A stretch of 64,000 bases of DNA, taken from Takakia lepidozioides (taxonomy: Eukaryota; Streptophyta; Takakiopsida; Takakiales; Takakiaceae). Numbering within the stretch: the first letter of the stretch is position 1; the number at the start of each line of letters is the position of its first letter. The stretch spans positions 33,744,042 to 33,808,041 of the forward strand of contig CM060734.1 of assembly GCA_030704615.1 (NCBI GenBank), in the 5' to 3' direction. The position numbers and the translations under genes were made by a program. Under the pieces are notes generated by a model. That model was not told the origin of the DNA and searched no databases. It saw only the letters and a program-made list of their open reading frames with translations. Shown here one piece after another: positions 45,439-57,053 of the stretch.

Positions 45439-46134
45439 TTAATGTGGCAATAACCAAAACTCTCTTCTGTAATATCTCTCGTATATGCCTGGATTTCTTT
45501 CAAGCTTCAATGCACCCTTGGCTATACTTGAAGTCTCCGTTACCATATAACCATATGGCAAACAAGTCTGAAAAGCTGTTCTTGGTGTGAGTTTGATCCA
45601 CAAAATATCCTTTGGAATCCAATTCTTTACCAGTACAAGCTCTTCATGCATATGAGTATAAACATTCACCTTTCTTTCTTCCCAGCCTTCAAACTCTACT
45701 CGTTTAATGGATAGCAATGCTATCACATAAACCAATGTTGGTAACCAACGTGCTCTTCCTCTACAGGCTACTTGATAAATCTTTATCACTCCTTTCTCCA
45801 GACCCCATTCTGGATCAGCATCATGCACTCGTTTAAGAATATTTTCTTTACATCCGTCTGGCAATTCCAAGAACCTTTGAAAGAACTGTTTGGACAATCT
45901 TTCTTCCTTCGTTTCACAGGGAATTTGATTCACTTCAAATTCTTTAATGGTCCAACCACCATGATCCCACCAGATGCCTGTCACATCTGGTTGTTCATGT
46001 CCCAGTTCCCCAGTATGGTCGCCAAATGTCGCGCGGCTTTTACTCACCCATCCCTTCGCTATCCGAGGCGGAAACTCCAAGATAGAAGAGTTGGAAATCT
46101 CTAAGTACTCAGCCCGCGCAGAACAATCAGTCAT
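45439..46134 (-). CDS. Pre-Gag ORF of E-young, 231 aa
   Basis: Starts MTDCSARAEYLEISNSS inside the 5' LTR, reads through the LTR end and primer-binding site, and ends LLPH-TAA. The Gag-Pol ATG follows 21 nt downstream in the same frame, with TAA and TGA between. Conserved in length with E-3, which argues for selection on the protein in active copies. No recognisable domain; not similar to Gag, protease or envelope types I know. It might be translated from its own start downstream of the primer site, or from the LTR Met by a different transcript. Confidence 0.65.
   Translation of the reverse strand: MTDCSARAEYLEISNSSILEFPPRIAKGWVSKSRATFGDHTGELGHEQPDVTGIWWDHGGWTIKEFEVNQIPCETKEERLSKQFFQRFLELPDGCKENILKRVHDADPEWGLEKGVIKIYQVACRGRARWLPTLVYVIALLSIKRVEFEGWEERKVNVYTHMHEELVLVKNWIPKDILWIKLTPRTAFQTCLPYGYMVTETSSIAKGALKLERNPGIYERYYRREFWLLPH
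46007..46026 (-). other. Primer-binding site of E-young
   Basis: In element sense TTTGGCGACCATACTGGGGA directly follows the 5' LTR, in the position and style of plant Ty3 tRNA-primed sites (TGGCGAC...GGGGA). The matching tRNA is not identified here. Confidence 0.75.
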
Positions 46135-47055
46135 GACCTACAGCTAGTGTATCATGGGGGTGTTTCCTATTTGTTTCCCTTTTCGCATTCATCTTAGCTA
46201 CCTTACCATTGATAATTACGTATTAGTTTCCTTCACTCCTCCATTCAATCCACAGCTTCACTCAGATCTCTCTACACAGTGTGATTGTATCGTATAAATA
46301 TCAGATTATGATTTATCAGGTATCAGGCCGAAGCCATTGTATCTCTATTCTCCTCTACAATATCCCTACGGCTTTGCATCTAACAAGCATCTACTAATCC
46401 TCCTTCATCGTGCTCTCCGATCTCCGCTTCCGCCTGACTCCCAAGTCCTCCCCCGAATAATGATCTCATCATAATCCCCGTTTTCCCTTTATCCTCCTAT
46501 CCGCGGTTCTAACCGTTTCCCTCTCTAACCGTCGTATGTGAACTAACATGTTCCCTTCTCTGGTGTTGTTCCCCACAGTCGTTCCCTGTCCTACTCTTCG
46601 TTCCCTATTATCGTGACAGCTGTGTCAAGCGGTGACTGGCTGTGTTTGGCTGTGTCGGGCTGTGACTGGCTGTGTGGCTATGCCGGGCTGTGACTGGCTG
46701 TGTGGGCTGTGTCTGCTGTGACGACTGTGACGGGCTGTGTGGGCTGTGTGGGCTGTGACGACTATGACGGGCTGTGTGGGCTGTGACGGCTGTGACGGGC
46801 TGTGTTGGCTGTGACGGCTGTGTGGGCTGTGTGGGCTGTGACGGCTGTGTCGGGCTGTGTGGGCTGTGTGGGCTGTGTCGGCTGTGTGGGCTGTGACGGC
46901 TGTGACGGGCTGTGTTGGCTGTGTGGGTTGTGTAACCCCCTTCTACAGTGCTCTGCTGTCACCCCTAAGGTTCCTGTTTGTCTCAGTCTGTGCAAAAATT
47001 AAGGGTACCCTACAGATCCCGTATAAGTGTCTAAGTCCCCTACAGTCCTCTAACA
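46027..47055 (-). mobile_element. 5' LTR of E-young
   Basis: 1029 bp, inverted; near-identical to 37801-38830. It should contain promoter and polyadenylation signals. The right-hand GTGGC duplication follows at 47056. Confidence 0.95.
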
Positions 47056-48172
47056 GTGGCAGAGCCAACGAAGAGTTCAGACTCTCCAATACCATTGCAG
47101 TTGAGTTACATGAGTGAAGAAGAAACCCAAGGGCAGAACTTGGAGGATGAAAATAGAGAGAAGAAATTGGAAGAGGAAGAGTATGAAGAAGTAGACCCAA
47201 TAGCTGAGTTGATACTACAACCAGGACATCCCAACCCGTTGGACCTGGATCAAGTGGAGCACTTGGATCACATGCCAATGAAGGTGTCGGCTCAGGGGGA
47301 TCAGGCGGGTTGCCTGGATCTGGCTCTCGGGGGACAGGGAGTGTGGAAAGTAGTGCAACTGGAGCTGGGAATACTGTGAATATCGTGGGGCCAGTAGCAA
47401 GGAGTGCTCAAGGGCCACCACTTGGTGGAAGATCCACCACAACAACACAGGTCCTCAAGGACCAGCACCAGCAAGGTGCCAGCACCTGTCAGTGGGCAGA
47501 AGGTAGGGCCACAGATGGCGTTACAACCAACACGGACAAAACCACATTTTCCAATATATTCAGGAAAAGGGGATCCCGATGTACACATTAGCCAATTTGA
47601 GCACATGTGTATAGTGAACAATGAGAATGGCGATGATGCCAAGATGAGATTGTTTCCTTGTTCACTTATCAAGAAAGCAAGTGAATGGTATGCAAGATTC
47701 CCTGATAATCATTTGCTAACCTGGAATGGCTTGAATACAACATTCCGAAATAGGTTCAGGACAAGTAAAACTGAGGATGAAGTGTATGGAAGTTTACAAC
47801 AGTTAAAGCAAAAGAAACATGAAACTGTTGAGCAGTATATGGAAAAGATGGAATTGATGATGAAAAAGCTGGCTGCTGTACCAGCACCAGGTTTACAAAA
47901 GACTTGGTTTATGAGTGGACTAAGACCAGAGTTGCAAAAGAAAGTGGATATGTTACCCCATAATACAGTGGAGGAGGCATTTGAAACTGCAAACAGAATT
48001 GAGCAATTGGGAATGCTCAGGAGAGAGAAAATGGATGATGAGGACTCTGAGGATGAGTCAGATGAAGAAGAAGAGCAAGAACTAAAAAAGAAGAGTAAGA
48101 GAAAGGAGAAGTTGAAGAGGGATAACTATGAGAAAAGATTAGAAGAAATCTTGAAGAAGTATGCCACAGAGG
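47056..48172 (+). pseudogene. Gag of E-A, part 2
   Basis: Resumes the Gag frame interrupted at 37800 and runs through the Gag domain (VHISQFEHM...EKMELMMKKL) to ILKKYATE, where an inverted LTR begins at 48173. Small indels at about 47209 and 47445 shift the frame. The last five bases, AGAGG, are the target duplication whose partner (CCTCT on the plus strand) is at 24413-24417. Confidence 0.85.
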
Positions 48173-49161
48173 TGTCGCGCGGCTTTTACTCACCTATCCC
48201 TTCGCTATTCGAGGCGGGAACTCCAAGATAGAAGAGTTGGAAATCTCTAAGCACTCAGCCCGCTCAGAACAATCAGTCATGACCTACAGCTAGTGTATCA
48301 TGGGGGTGCCTATTTATTTTCCTTCCCGCATTCATGTTAGCTAGTTACCTTACTGTTGGTATTTAAGTATCAGTTTGCTTCAGCAATCTATCGGATTCCA
48401 TCAACTCATCCATTCATTCCACAGCTTCACTCAGATCTCTCTAAAGAGTGTGAGTATGAAGTATGTATCAGATTAATATCTATCAAGTATCAGGCTGAAG
48501 CCATGGTATCTCTATTCTGCTCTACATTACAACTCTACTTCTTGCATTCAGCAAGTATCAACACATCGTTCTCTACTCCGTGCTCTCCCTCTTTCTGCTC
48601 AGAGATGCGCACTTCATTTCCAAGTTCTCATTTCCCCCGAAGTCATCCCCAACTCCTTCCCGAAGTGATTCCCCAAGAAGTGATCATTTTCCAGTCCTCG
48701 CTCCTGGCTTTATATTCCTACCCATTGTTCTAACCGTTTCCCTCACTAACCGTCATCCGTGAACTAACATGTTCCATTCGCAGATGTTGTTCCCCACAGT
48801 CGTTCCCTGTCCTGCTATCCGTTCCCTATGGTCGTGATAGCTGTGTCAAGCTGTGACTGGCTGTGTGAAACTGTGACGGGCTGTGACTGGTTGTGCGACT
48901 GTGTTGGGCTGTGTTGGGCTGTGATTGGTTGTGCGACTGTGTTGGGCTGTGACGGGCTGTGTTTGGCTGTGATTGGCTGTGACGATTGTGTCTGGCTGTG
49001 GCGGCTGTGACGGGCTGTGTTGGATGTGACGGGCTGTGTAACTCCCCCCTAAAGTGCGCTGTTGTCACCCCTAAGGCTCCTGTTGGTCTCAGTCTGTGCA
49101 AAAATTAAGGGTACCCCACAGATCCCGTAAAAGTGCCTAAGTCCCAGACAGTCCTCTAACA
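48173..49161 (-). mobile_element. 3' LTR of E-B
   Basis: 989 bp, inverted. It shares diagnostic sequence with the E-3 5' LTR at 24418-25409, as expected for two LTRs of one insertion. The polypurine tract GAGAGGGGAAGGGGTAA (element sense) lies at 49162-49178. Confidence 0.9.
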
Positions 49162-49199
49162 TTACCCCTTCCCCTCTCAAAAAGCCGTGTCCTCACGGT

Positions 49200-52100
49200 T
49201 TACTGTTTGGGATTTGTAACCCTTTGTGAGCGAGCACCCTTCTGATGGTTAGAGTCTCGTGAAAGACTCCGTGTGCGAGCCCGTGTCCTGTCACTGGTTG
49301 AGGGAGATGATTGAACACTACCTGGATATGTCAGTCCTTCTGGAGGCTGATATCGAGGTAATCTTTCAGGCATAGGAGACCCCCGTCGCTTCTTCTCTGC
49401 CATCTGAATTGCATAGTCCTCTGCCATGTCAAAAGAGTCTGCTGAAGAAACAGTTGTATCAGAATCCTCGTTCCCCCTGAGGTGTTTTAACTGTCGAACT
49501 CTAACTGGAATTCTCTGGGGCATACAATGTTGTCCCACCATGTCTGGAAGTTTAAACTGTAAAACTTGTTGTAAGTGCTGAATTGCAAAATTGGTGAAGA
49601 CCCTGAGCTCCTTGTTTGTCCAGGTGAGTGGGGTACCAATGACTTGTGAATTGTGCAAATATTTCCAAGCCTCATGTCTCTTAAAGAAAATATCGTCAGG
49701 CCTGAATTTCTGTGTTGACAAATTGTTCCGGGGCGCATGAAACCATGAACGAATCTGAGAATCTTTTTGCATCATAACTTTTGCCTCATATAGGTACATA
49801 TGAGGTGGCACTGAAGGTAAGACCCAATGATCCCCACTGGAATAACTCAGAAAGCGCGTTTGCATCTTCTGCTGCTCAATGTGATGACGTACCAGAAAAC
49901 AAGCAGCGTAGTATAACCCGCAGCCCATGACAATACTTGCTACCTCTTTGGTCTTGGTATAAATGAATCCATGTACAACTTGGAAGGCAATTAATTCCTT
50001 CAACATGGTACTTGCCTCATGCCAGTACTGCGTAAAGTGATGATCCTCAATTGGTCGATTTTTCGGAAGAACTTTAGTCCTAGTTGTCACTGGCAGCCAA
50101 ATGCGCATGATTTGATAGTAATGTGCCAACGACTGCAGAGGATTAAATTCCTTCCAAGCCAAATCCAACACAATGGGAATTTGGTTGAAGGGCATAATCA
50201 TAGCCCGACTGTACTCCCGTGCAGCAGGAGTTTTAGGTGGGTTAAAAGCAGCATTCCCCCATACCTCAGGCTGTGGTGGCTGTGGTGTGGCTGTAGTAAC
50301 AACAGGGTCAGCTACTGTTACAGTGACTTGTGGTGGATTTGGAGGCACTGGCTCTTGTACCATTGGCATCTCCTGCACCCCCTGCGAAGAAGACTGAAAA
50401 GCCAAAGTTCTGGATTGTAAATAAGAAGCCATCTGCTGTTCCTCAGGTACAAAGACTCTCTTGTCGATATTTGAAGTGAGGTCCTCCACTTGAGTCTGCA
50501 GGCCGTCTACATCCTCCTGTAACTCCGCTATCCTACTATAGACATTGTCTATAGTAGTTGTGGCAATGTTCTGCACTTGCAGTCTGAGCTCATTCATCTC
50601 GCTTTGGGTGAGCTTTCGTGGTGCTTTGCCCTCCACCGGCCCTTGTGCTAACCAGACGTGCATAAGGTGGTTATCCACCAAGTTGCTTGTGGCACCCCTG
50701 AGAGTCTGTTCCTCTGTGAGCATGTACACATCTATCTGCAGCTATATAGCCTCCATGCGCTTCGCATGAGGTTCAACCAAACTCGCATAGGCAGCAGCCA
50801 GATTATTGGCTTCCTTCCAAGCCTTGTTAGCCACAGAGAGTTCATTTCTATTTGCCATGAGCGTTTGTTGCAACTCCAGGATGTACCTCTCTTGGTCAGC
50901 TTCAATCTGCCTGTATTGCTTGAAAGTATTCTCATTGGGACAGATTGTATTCTTCATATCGACAATGTTTGCTCGACATTCTCTGCCTTTGCCTTCGTAC
51001 ATCTTTCCGCTTGACTGTTTATTTCTATTGTAGCTTGGTCAAGCCTAGTTGTGAGTGTAGCACATTGTATGGCCATCCTGTCATGCACTGTCTGCAACTC
51101 CGTATGTAGTGCATTCACTTCTTGCAACTTGCTTTCATGCTTCACTTGCATTTGGTATAGCTGTTGCTTATGTGCTTCGTGCAACTGGTCTTGCGCGAGG
51201 CCTGCCTCAATCAATTGTTCCTTGGCCAATTGCAAAGCCGCTTCTGTACTCTCTATGTCTTGCTGCATCTTGAGAGTGACCTCTTCATTGACCTTGTTTG
51301 CACACTCAGTGGCAAGTCGAGCCTCAAACTCCTTTCTGAGTTCCTCCCTTAAAGCTGCCAATTGGGTAGTTGGAACATGGGATTTGACATAAGTGCCCAA
51401 CAAATTAAGTGTCCAACAAATTAAGTGTCATGCTTATGGAACTCATAAGCATGGCCTGTTGAGGGTCATCATGGTGAGCTTGCTACTGTTCTCCCTGATC
51501 CTCAACAGTGTGATGCCTCACGAACCACTCAGGCCATTGTCCCACCAGATTTTCTTCCTGAACCACTTCATCCGTCACCGGTGCTGCAGTGTTTTGACAT
51601 TCTACCTGTGGTACCTCCGTCACAGGTGTGTGTATTATATGCACCGCAGGGTTTCCCTTGGACAACCGTTGCACCTCCGGAATCACTGTTTCTCTGACCA
51701 GACCAGAATACTCATAGAGAAGGTCCCCCTTCTCAATTTCTGCCACCACCTGTTCTGTAGTGGGAATATCTAACCCTTCTTTCTCCAAATCAATTATTTC
51801 TGGTGGAACTGCATGGACAACTTGTGGTAACTCTGTGACTTGGCTGTGATGGCTGTGATACTGAAGTAACTTCCTCTTCCATCTCTCAAGCTCCTGCTTC
51901 CAATAATAGCAGTTCTCTGTGCTACTGTGCCCCTTCCTGCACAAGAGCTTGGGAAACACTATCATGCGGTTTTCGTGAAGCCAGTGGATCCACCACTACA
52001 GTCTTTCCCCGCCTCTATCTCTTAGTCTGGGGTTGCCCTGCCAGTCCACCCTCACTGTATGAAGAGCCTTGCTCTTCCATTGCAGTGGTTTCAGTCTCAA

Positions 52101-52980
52101 ACACTCCCATCTCTTTTCTTTCCCGAGCATCAAGTATGCAAGAATCAAGAATTATTTGAGCATGATTGGGCCAGACACTATGATAGGAGACTTTGCGGCA
52201 GTGCCCTGTAATCTTTTCATCTCTTCTACCAGTGCGTTGTACATTATGTCCGCCCATGCTACCTTTTCTCCTCTCAGGGCTTTGAGTATTTCCTCTGTGA
52301 AGGATCTGCTCAAATACTGTTGGTTCTGTTTCATGGCAAACAGAACGTTCAATACATGGCCTACCTCCCTTACCCCTGGGTAGACAGCCTTGGTACAAGC
52401 GTAACCCTGAGTTTGAAGAAACTCCCTTCTTCGAATAAGTCCCCTATTTGCAGTCTTGCCCTATGCTCCTCCACATGCACCTGACCTGATGGCAATTCAA
52501 ACAATTGCTGTAGGTATAGGGGAGTAATTTCTAATTCAACTCCTTTCACCATTGTTGTTCCTGTCCTAGGCTCAAAGTTCTGCAAGAATTGTAACATGTA
52601 CTGCCTATGGTGCAATGTCCAATCTTTGCTTTGCAATCTTTCTAATCGCAGCTCCTTCAGTAACTGTAACGCCTGTGGAGTAGCAATCGTTTGTTTCTGC
52701 AGGATTGTGGTGCTTTTCACCCTGATTTCTTCCATTTCTCTCACTCTCTTCATTCTAGACCCACAGAAAGGTTTTGGCTGTAACAATTGAAGAAATGCCT
52801 GCAGGGCACAAAGCATAAACGTATGGTTGCCACAAAAAGCTATGGGTAATTTCTTGTAAGCGTGCGGGGCTTGCAAGCATCGATTAAGAGAAAAGATCCG
52901 CTCTGTTCTTCCGTCCCTATGCCACTGCATAAGTAATATTGCGAGCGTATAGTCTGTTAGTTCCTCCATAGCTTCAAAGC
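49200..52980 (-). pseudogene. Post-pol ORF region of E-B, with coiled coil
   Basis: Minus-strand frames in order: 52969-52370 (LTDYTLAILLMQWHRDGRTE), 52352-52152 (LSRSFTEEILKALRGEK), 51965-51483, 51403-50954 and 51002-50742 (long Gln/Glu/Ala-rich coiled coil), and 50729-49200 (509 aa: short coiled coil near its N terminus, Pro-rich VPPNPPQVTVTV linker, then a globular region and a Ser/Arg-rich tail). Together they look like one large protein of about 1200 residues broken by a few frameshifts. Unrecognised; the position matches the extra 3' ORF of some Tat/Athila elements. The C terminus is also seen at 16673-16884 and the N-terminal part at 17948-18970, so it was a standard part of this family. 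Confidence 0.65.
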
Positions 52981-53043
52981 TATAGCATTGATGGTTTGTC
53001 CCGTCGAGACGCCCGTTACTTGGAACGACGCCGACTCTTGCGC

Positions 53044-54256
53044 TTAAATCCCTCCAATTTCTTGATCCTGCTTCTGGCTTATGATTGGCTGTAACCGCTG
53101 TGACTGGATTTTAGATTTAATTTTCTTTAGTGGACTTTCCCTGTTGGACTGTTCACTAGGACAACACATGTGACAAGAATTTCGCTTTTCTGTACTTGCC
53201 GTTTGTTCCGTTGCCTTTTTTCCGTATTCATTAATGGGCCCGCCATTCATCCGAATTGACGTGCTAAGTAGGTATTTTGACGGCCATTCTTGTCCTCTTT
53301 CTTGATGACACCTGTTCTTGCACTTCCTTCTCAGCTGTGTGTCGCGCCCTGACTTCCACGTGTCCATTTCTAAATTGGCTTCCGTCCTTTCTTCCGCCGG
53401 CCATTTCCCTGAAGTTATCCTGCGTCCACCTGTCATTGATTCTATGGATTGTGTAACCCTAGTAGGCTGTGTTGAGCTGTGACAGGCTGTGTCATACTGT
53501 GGTACGCTCTGATAGGCTGTGTTGCACTGTGGTAAGCTGTGATAGGCTGTGACACGCTGTTGTAGGTTTTGATAGGCTGTGACACGTTGTGATAGGTTGT
53601 GATAGGCTGTGTTGCGCCGTGCTGGGCTGTGATAGGCTGTGTTGCACCGTGCTGGGCTGTGATATGCTGTGTCGCGCCGTGCTGGGCTGTGATAGGCTGT
53701 GTCGCGCCATGCTGGGCTGTGATAGGCTGTGTCGCGCCGTGCTGGGCTGTGATAGGCTGTGTTGCGCCGTGCTGGGCTGTGATAGGCTGTGTCGCGCCGT
53801 GATGGGCTGTGATAGGCTGTGTCGCGCTGTGCTGGGTTGTGATAGGTTGTGTCGCGCCGTGCTGGGCTGTGATAGGCTGTATCACGCCGTGCTGGGCTGT
53901 GATAGGCTGTGTCGCGCTTGTTCTGCCCGCCCTGGTCATATATGCTCGGCCTAGCGACAAGTGCTCCATACTCCGTTGGTATCACTGGCGCAGCCGTGAC
54001 TGCTTTTGCGTTTCAATATGCAAATCATGCTGCAATGGTTTGTCATGGATACCACTGTTTCCCTTCAACTTATTGGCATTGACTCTTCCCAGCATCTCTT
54101 TGTTAATGGTTTGTAACATGGCGGTGTTGTTATCATACATCTTCTGTATGACATAAGGTCCTTTCCATGGTGATTTAAGCTTAGAAGCTTTAATCTTCCC
54201 CTTCTTCTGCAACCAGAGAACCAAATCTCCCATCTTAAAAGTCTTTATCTTGCCTT
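53044..54256 (-). pseudogene. Pol C terminus of E-B: integrase tail, repeats and basic tail
   Basis: 54233-53985 encodes the end of integrase (KGPYVIQKMYDNNTAMLQTI). About 15 decapeptide repeats (RRDTAYHSPA) follow, then a basic tail rich in Lys/Arg with CHMCCPSEQ, ending at 53044. Ty3 homology starts abruptly at 54256; its upstream continuation is at 31690 on the plus strand, with about 110 bp missing. Confidence 0.8.
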
Positions 54257-54600
54257 AGTTCAACACATGCCATTCGTGAGGCTACGAGGACTAGACCGGC
54301 AAGTGTCAACAAACCGACTGACACTTTTTGGCTGCGCATCAGAGCTGTAATATTGCGGCAGTCTGGGCAAGTCGTCCCAGACATTGCGGTAGAGAGCACC
54401 TCCGTCCGAGTAGAAAGAGAAAAAGCCCAGAAACGTCCGGTCATTTAGGCGGTCAAGGAGACTGGAGAGGGTCATGTTCAAAAGAGACCAGCCGGAGAGA
54501 CAAGTCATATGTGTTTATGAACAAGGACCGCCGATTGTGTTTGGACATGGACAAGGAGGTGCCAGAGTTACTTGCGTCGAAGAAGTAAGTCATATGTGTC
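54257..54600 (-). other. Unique sequence right of the inversion breakpoint
   Basis: A minus-strand frame includes LLDRLNDRTFLGFFSFYSDG, which is protein-like but unrecognised. It is separated from the gag-protease remnant to the right by a frame change. Possibly a host exon scrap joined to 31691 before the inversion. Confidence 0.25.
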
Positions 54601-57053
54601 TGCTGCTCGGTCGTGTTTCTTTTAAAGTTGTCTTTGCAGGTATGTATCTTCTGGCAGTCTACTGGCTTCTTGTCTGCAATCTTGTAAGGCCTGTACTCGC
54701 TTCCCAACATCAATGGCTGTGCTCCCAAGTCCAACAAGACCCGTAGTGGCCTATACCTCCTCCCGCCTGGGCCACCCAACTGAAACACACCATCCTGATT
54801 GTCCACCAGGACTACCCCAGGAGTCACCATACTACGCTCAATGGCTGGTCTAGCTGGCAATTCCTGCAACCTTGCAGCTGCCGCTTGCCATGGTGCAGCT
54901 GTGGCTGTCTTCACCCTTGAGTCCATGACATCCATGCACTGCACATTATCCACTATCCCCGCAGATAGTGCCGATGCATCACCACTCTCACAGAGTCTAG
55001 CTGCTAGTCTGAACACAGCAGCTGGCCGAATCCCCGGCATTGCAATGGTCATCGCAGAAAACAATGGAGCTTGGCAAACCGCCGTAGCCGCCCCCAACAA
55101 TGTATTGGCTGTACCCTGCTTTGCAGCACCACCCACTGGCATTTCCCGAGCCAGACCAACTCACTCGTGGCTCTACCTCTGACACACTTGGGTGAGCGGG
55201 TACCATCGATGGCGTAGTTGGCACTGTCTCAGCCAATGTGAAAGACTGTGGAAGCCTTGTCTGTCGACTTGCTTCCCCCTTTGTGGATCGAAATCCATAT
55301 CTGCTCCTCTTAGCACAGGAGCACGCGTTGCTGCTCAAGTGACAGCTATTGCAGAGTCTACATGCAATGGTCCAGCAAGTGCGGCTCCACACATGAAGCC
55401 CATACCAATCTGGTCTTCCCTAGGCATAGGAGGTTGTGCAGGTGGGGCTTGAACCTCAGGCCTTGGAGCTGACGCCACATTAGTAGTGGCCATGACAGTA
55501 AGACGTTGCTCTAGTTGGGCAAGCCTATCCACCATGCCTTGGTCATGACCTTGACCTTGACCTTGTGCTCCTTGGTTTTGGTTACGACCTCCACCGCGAC
55601 CTCTGCATCCTCTACCTCTCTGGACTACATTGTCTCGTCCTCGGCCACCATTGTTTCCTTGGAACTGGCCTGGCCGTAGCTCAGGATGCAAGTCATAACA
55701 ATGGGCCTCTTCATGCCTATACTTGCCACAATGCCCACACTGTAGTTGTGTAGGTTGTGCCTGTGCCGGCCCTTTGCCTCTCTCCGGGCAATCTCTCTTA
55801 ACATGGGGTCCTCCACAATCCCAACATGTCACACCCGACTGTTGTTGGCCTGAGAATGAAGGAAGTGATCTCTGCAATTGAGATCCTCTCTGTCCTTCCC
55901 TAGGCTTCGCCTGAGCCCCCTTGTTGCCTTGAGCACGTTGGGGTAGTGGTTGTTGTTGGCTAGGAGCCCCACTTCGTTGTGTCTCCTTACCAAACCCCAC
56001 CATGACCACTCACTCATCCACCATATTGAGCTATATCTGCTCTGCCAGCAAAAACACGTTTGCTAAGATGGGTTGGTCTATTTGTAGGAGAGTTGCATCC
56101 CGCACCCTTCTCCTTAGCTCCTTGTCCAATATCCCATACCGGAATTGGACTGCTTGAGCTTCCGTAACCCCTTGGGTTACATTTATCAATCGCCTCATGC
56201 GCGTGTAAGCCTCTCTCAAACTCTCAGTAGGCTTGCGCTGGAACTCTTGCAAGCTGCGCAATTTCTCCGTCCTTATTCCCTGGTAGTTTCTCCTCAACTC
56301 CTCGAAGAACTCCACAACTGGGTTAAAGGCAGGCACGGGTGCTGGTGTTGCAGCAGGAGCTTGAGTGGATTTCCCAACTCCATCTTTACTTGTCCCACTA
56401 CTAGTGCTTGCAGTTGGGGATGTTGGTGTAGCTGCTGGTATCGCCGCTGCCTTTGTGCCTCTAGTGATGGAGACATAGTCAGGTGACCAATATTGTCGTC
56501 ACTCCTCAATCTCCACCTCATTTCCCCGCCTAAACTCATGGTAGTTATCCTTAGGCGGCCCCTCAAGGTGTTGAAACAGCCCCTTCCACGCCATAAAAGG
56601 CGTAAACAGTTGTGGATTGCGCATCTGCTGCAAATCACACCAACTATCAAACTCATGTATGAAATGATCAAGCTCGATGGTGCCCACAGCTCCCAAGTAC
56701 CGACGTGGCCCCTTGGTAGCTCCATACATTTCCTCCATCGTATCCCACAACAATGGCACGGAAATGACTTGCACCCTCGGCGAGAATCCTCCTAACTCTG
56801 AGTCTGAACCTTCCTCAGAAGACACTGAAGGTGAAGGTGGCCTAAACCGCACACGGAGGTACCACCAGTTGCTGAGGAGAGTGCCGGTACGAGCACCAGC
56901 GATAATAGTGGGTATACAAGACATGGTCGTCCACATACGACATTGCATAGTTGATGCTACCCATGTATTGTATCCCGCTGCAATACAGTAAAAACTCACA
57001 CTCAAACCGGCTATCAACTCGTCTCTAATTCTCCTTTCCACAAGGTAATGCAT
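54600..57053 (-). pseudogene. Gag-protease remnant of a second Ty3 family
   Basis: Minus-strand frames 57053-56499, 56336-56031, 56009-55335, 55392-54997 and 55142 to about 54640. Gag core: ELDHFIHEFDSWCDLQ... then EFFEELRRNYQGIRTEKLRS and EAYTRMRRLINVTQG. Two zinc knuckles follow: CWDCGGPHVKRDC (spacing CX2CX3HX4C, one residue short) and CGHCGKYRHEEAHC (standard). A Gly/Arg/Gln-rich stretch follows, then the retropepsin motif LLDLGAQPLML near 54740-54700. RT and later parts are absent and several frameshifts are present. Different family from E-1 to E-young. Confidence 0.75.

Larger units (their letters stand above)
37801..47055 (-). mobile_element. E-young: complete Tat/Athila-like Ty3 retrotransposon
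   Basis: 9255 bp, minus strand. 5' LTR 46027-47055, primer-binding site 46007-46026, pre-Gag ORF 46134-45439, Gag-Pol 45417-38905, polypurine tract (GAGGGGGGAAGGGGTAAAA in element sense, 38831-38849), 3' LTR 37801-38830. The LTRs differ by a 1-bp length change (TTCTTCCC versus TTTTCCC) and are otherwise the same wherever compared, so insertion is recent. Compared with E-2 and E-B it lacks the basic Pol tail and the post-pol ORF. Confidence 0.95.

Noticed and set aside
37801-47055. E-young as an assembly duplicate because its LTRs are near-identical
   Set aside because: A perfect 5-bp duplication flanks it and the interrupted Gag sequence continues exactly on both sides, which supports a real insertion.
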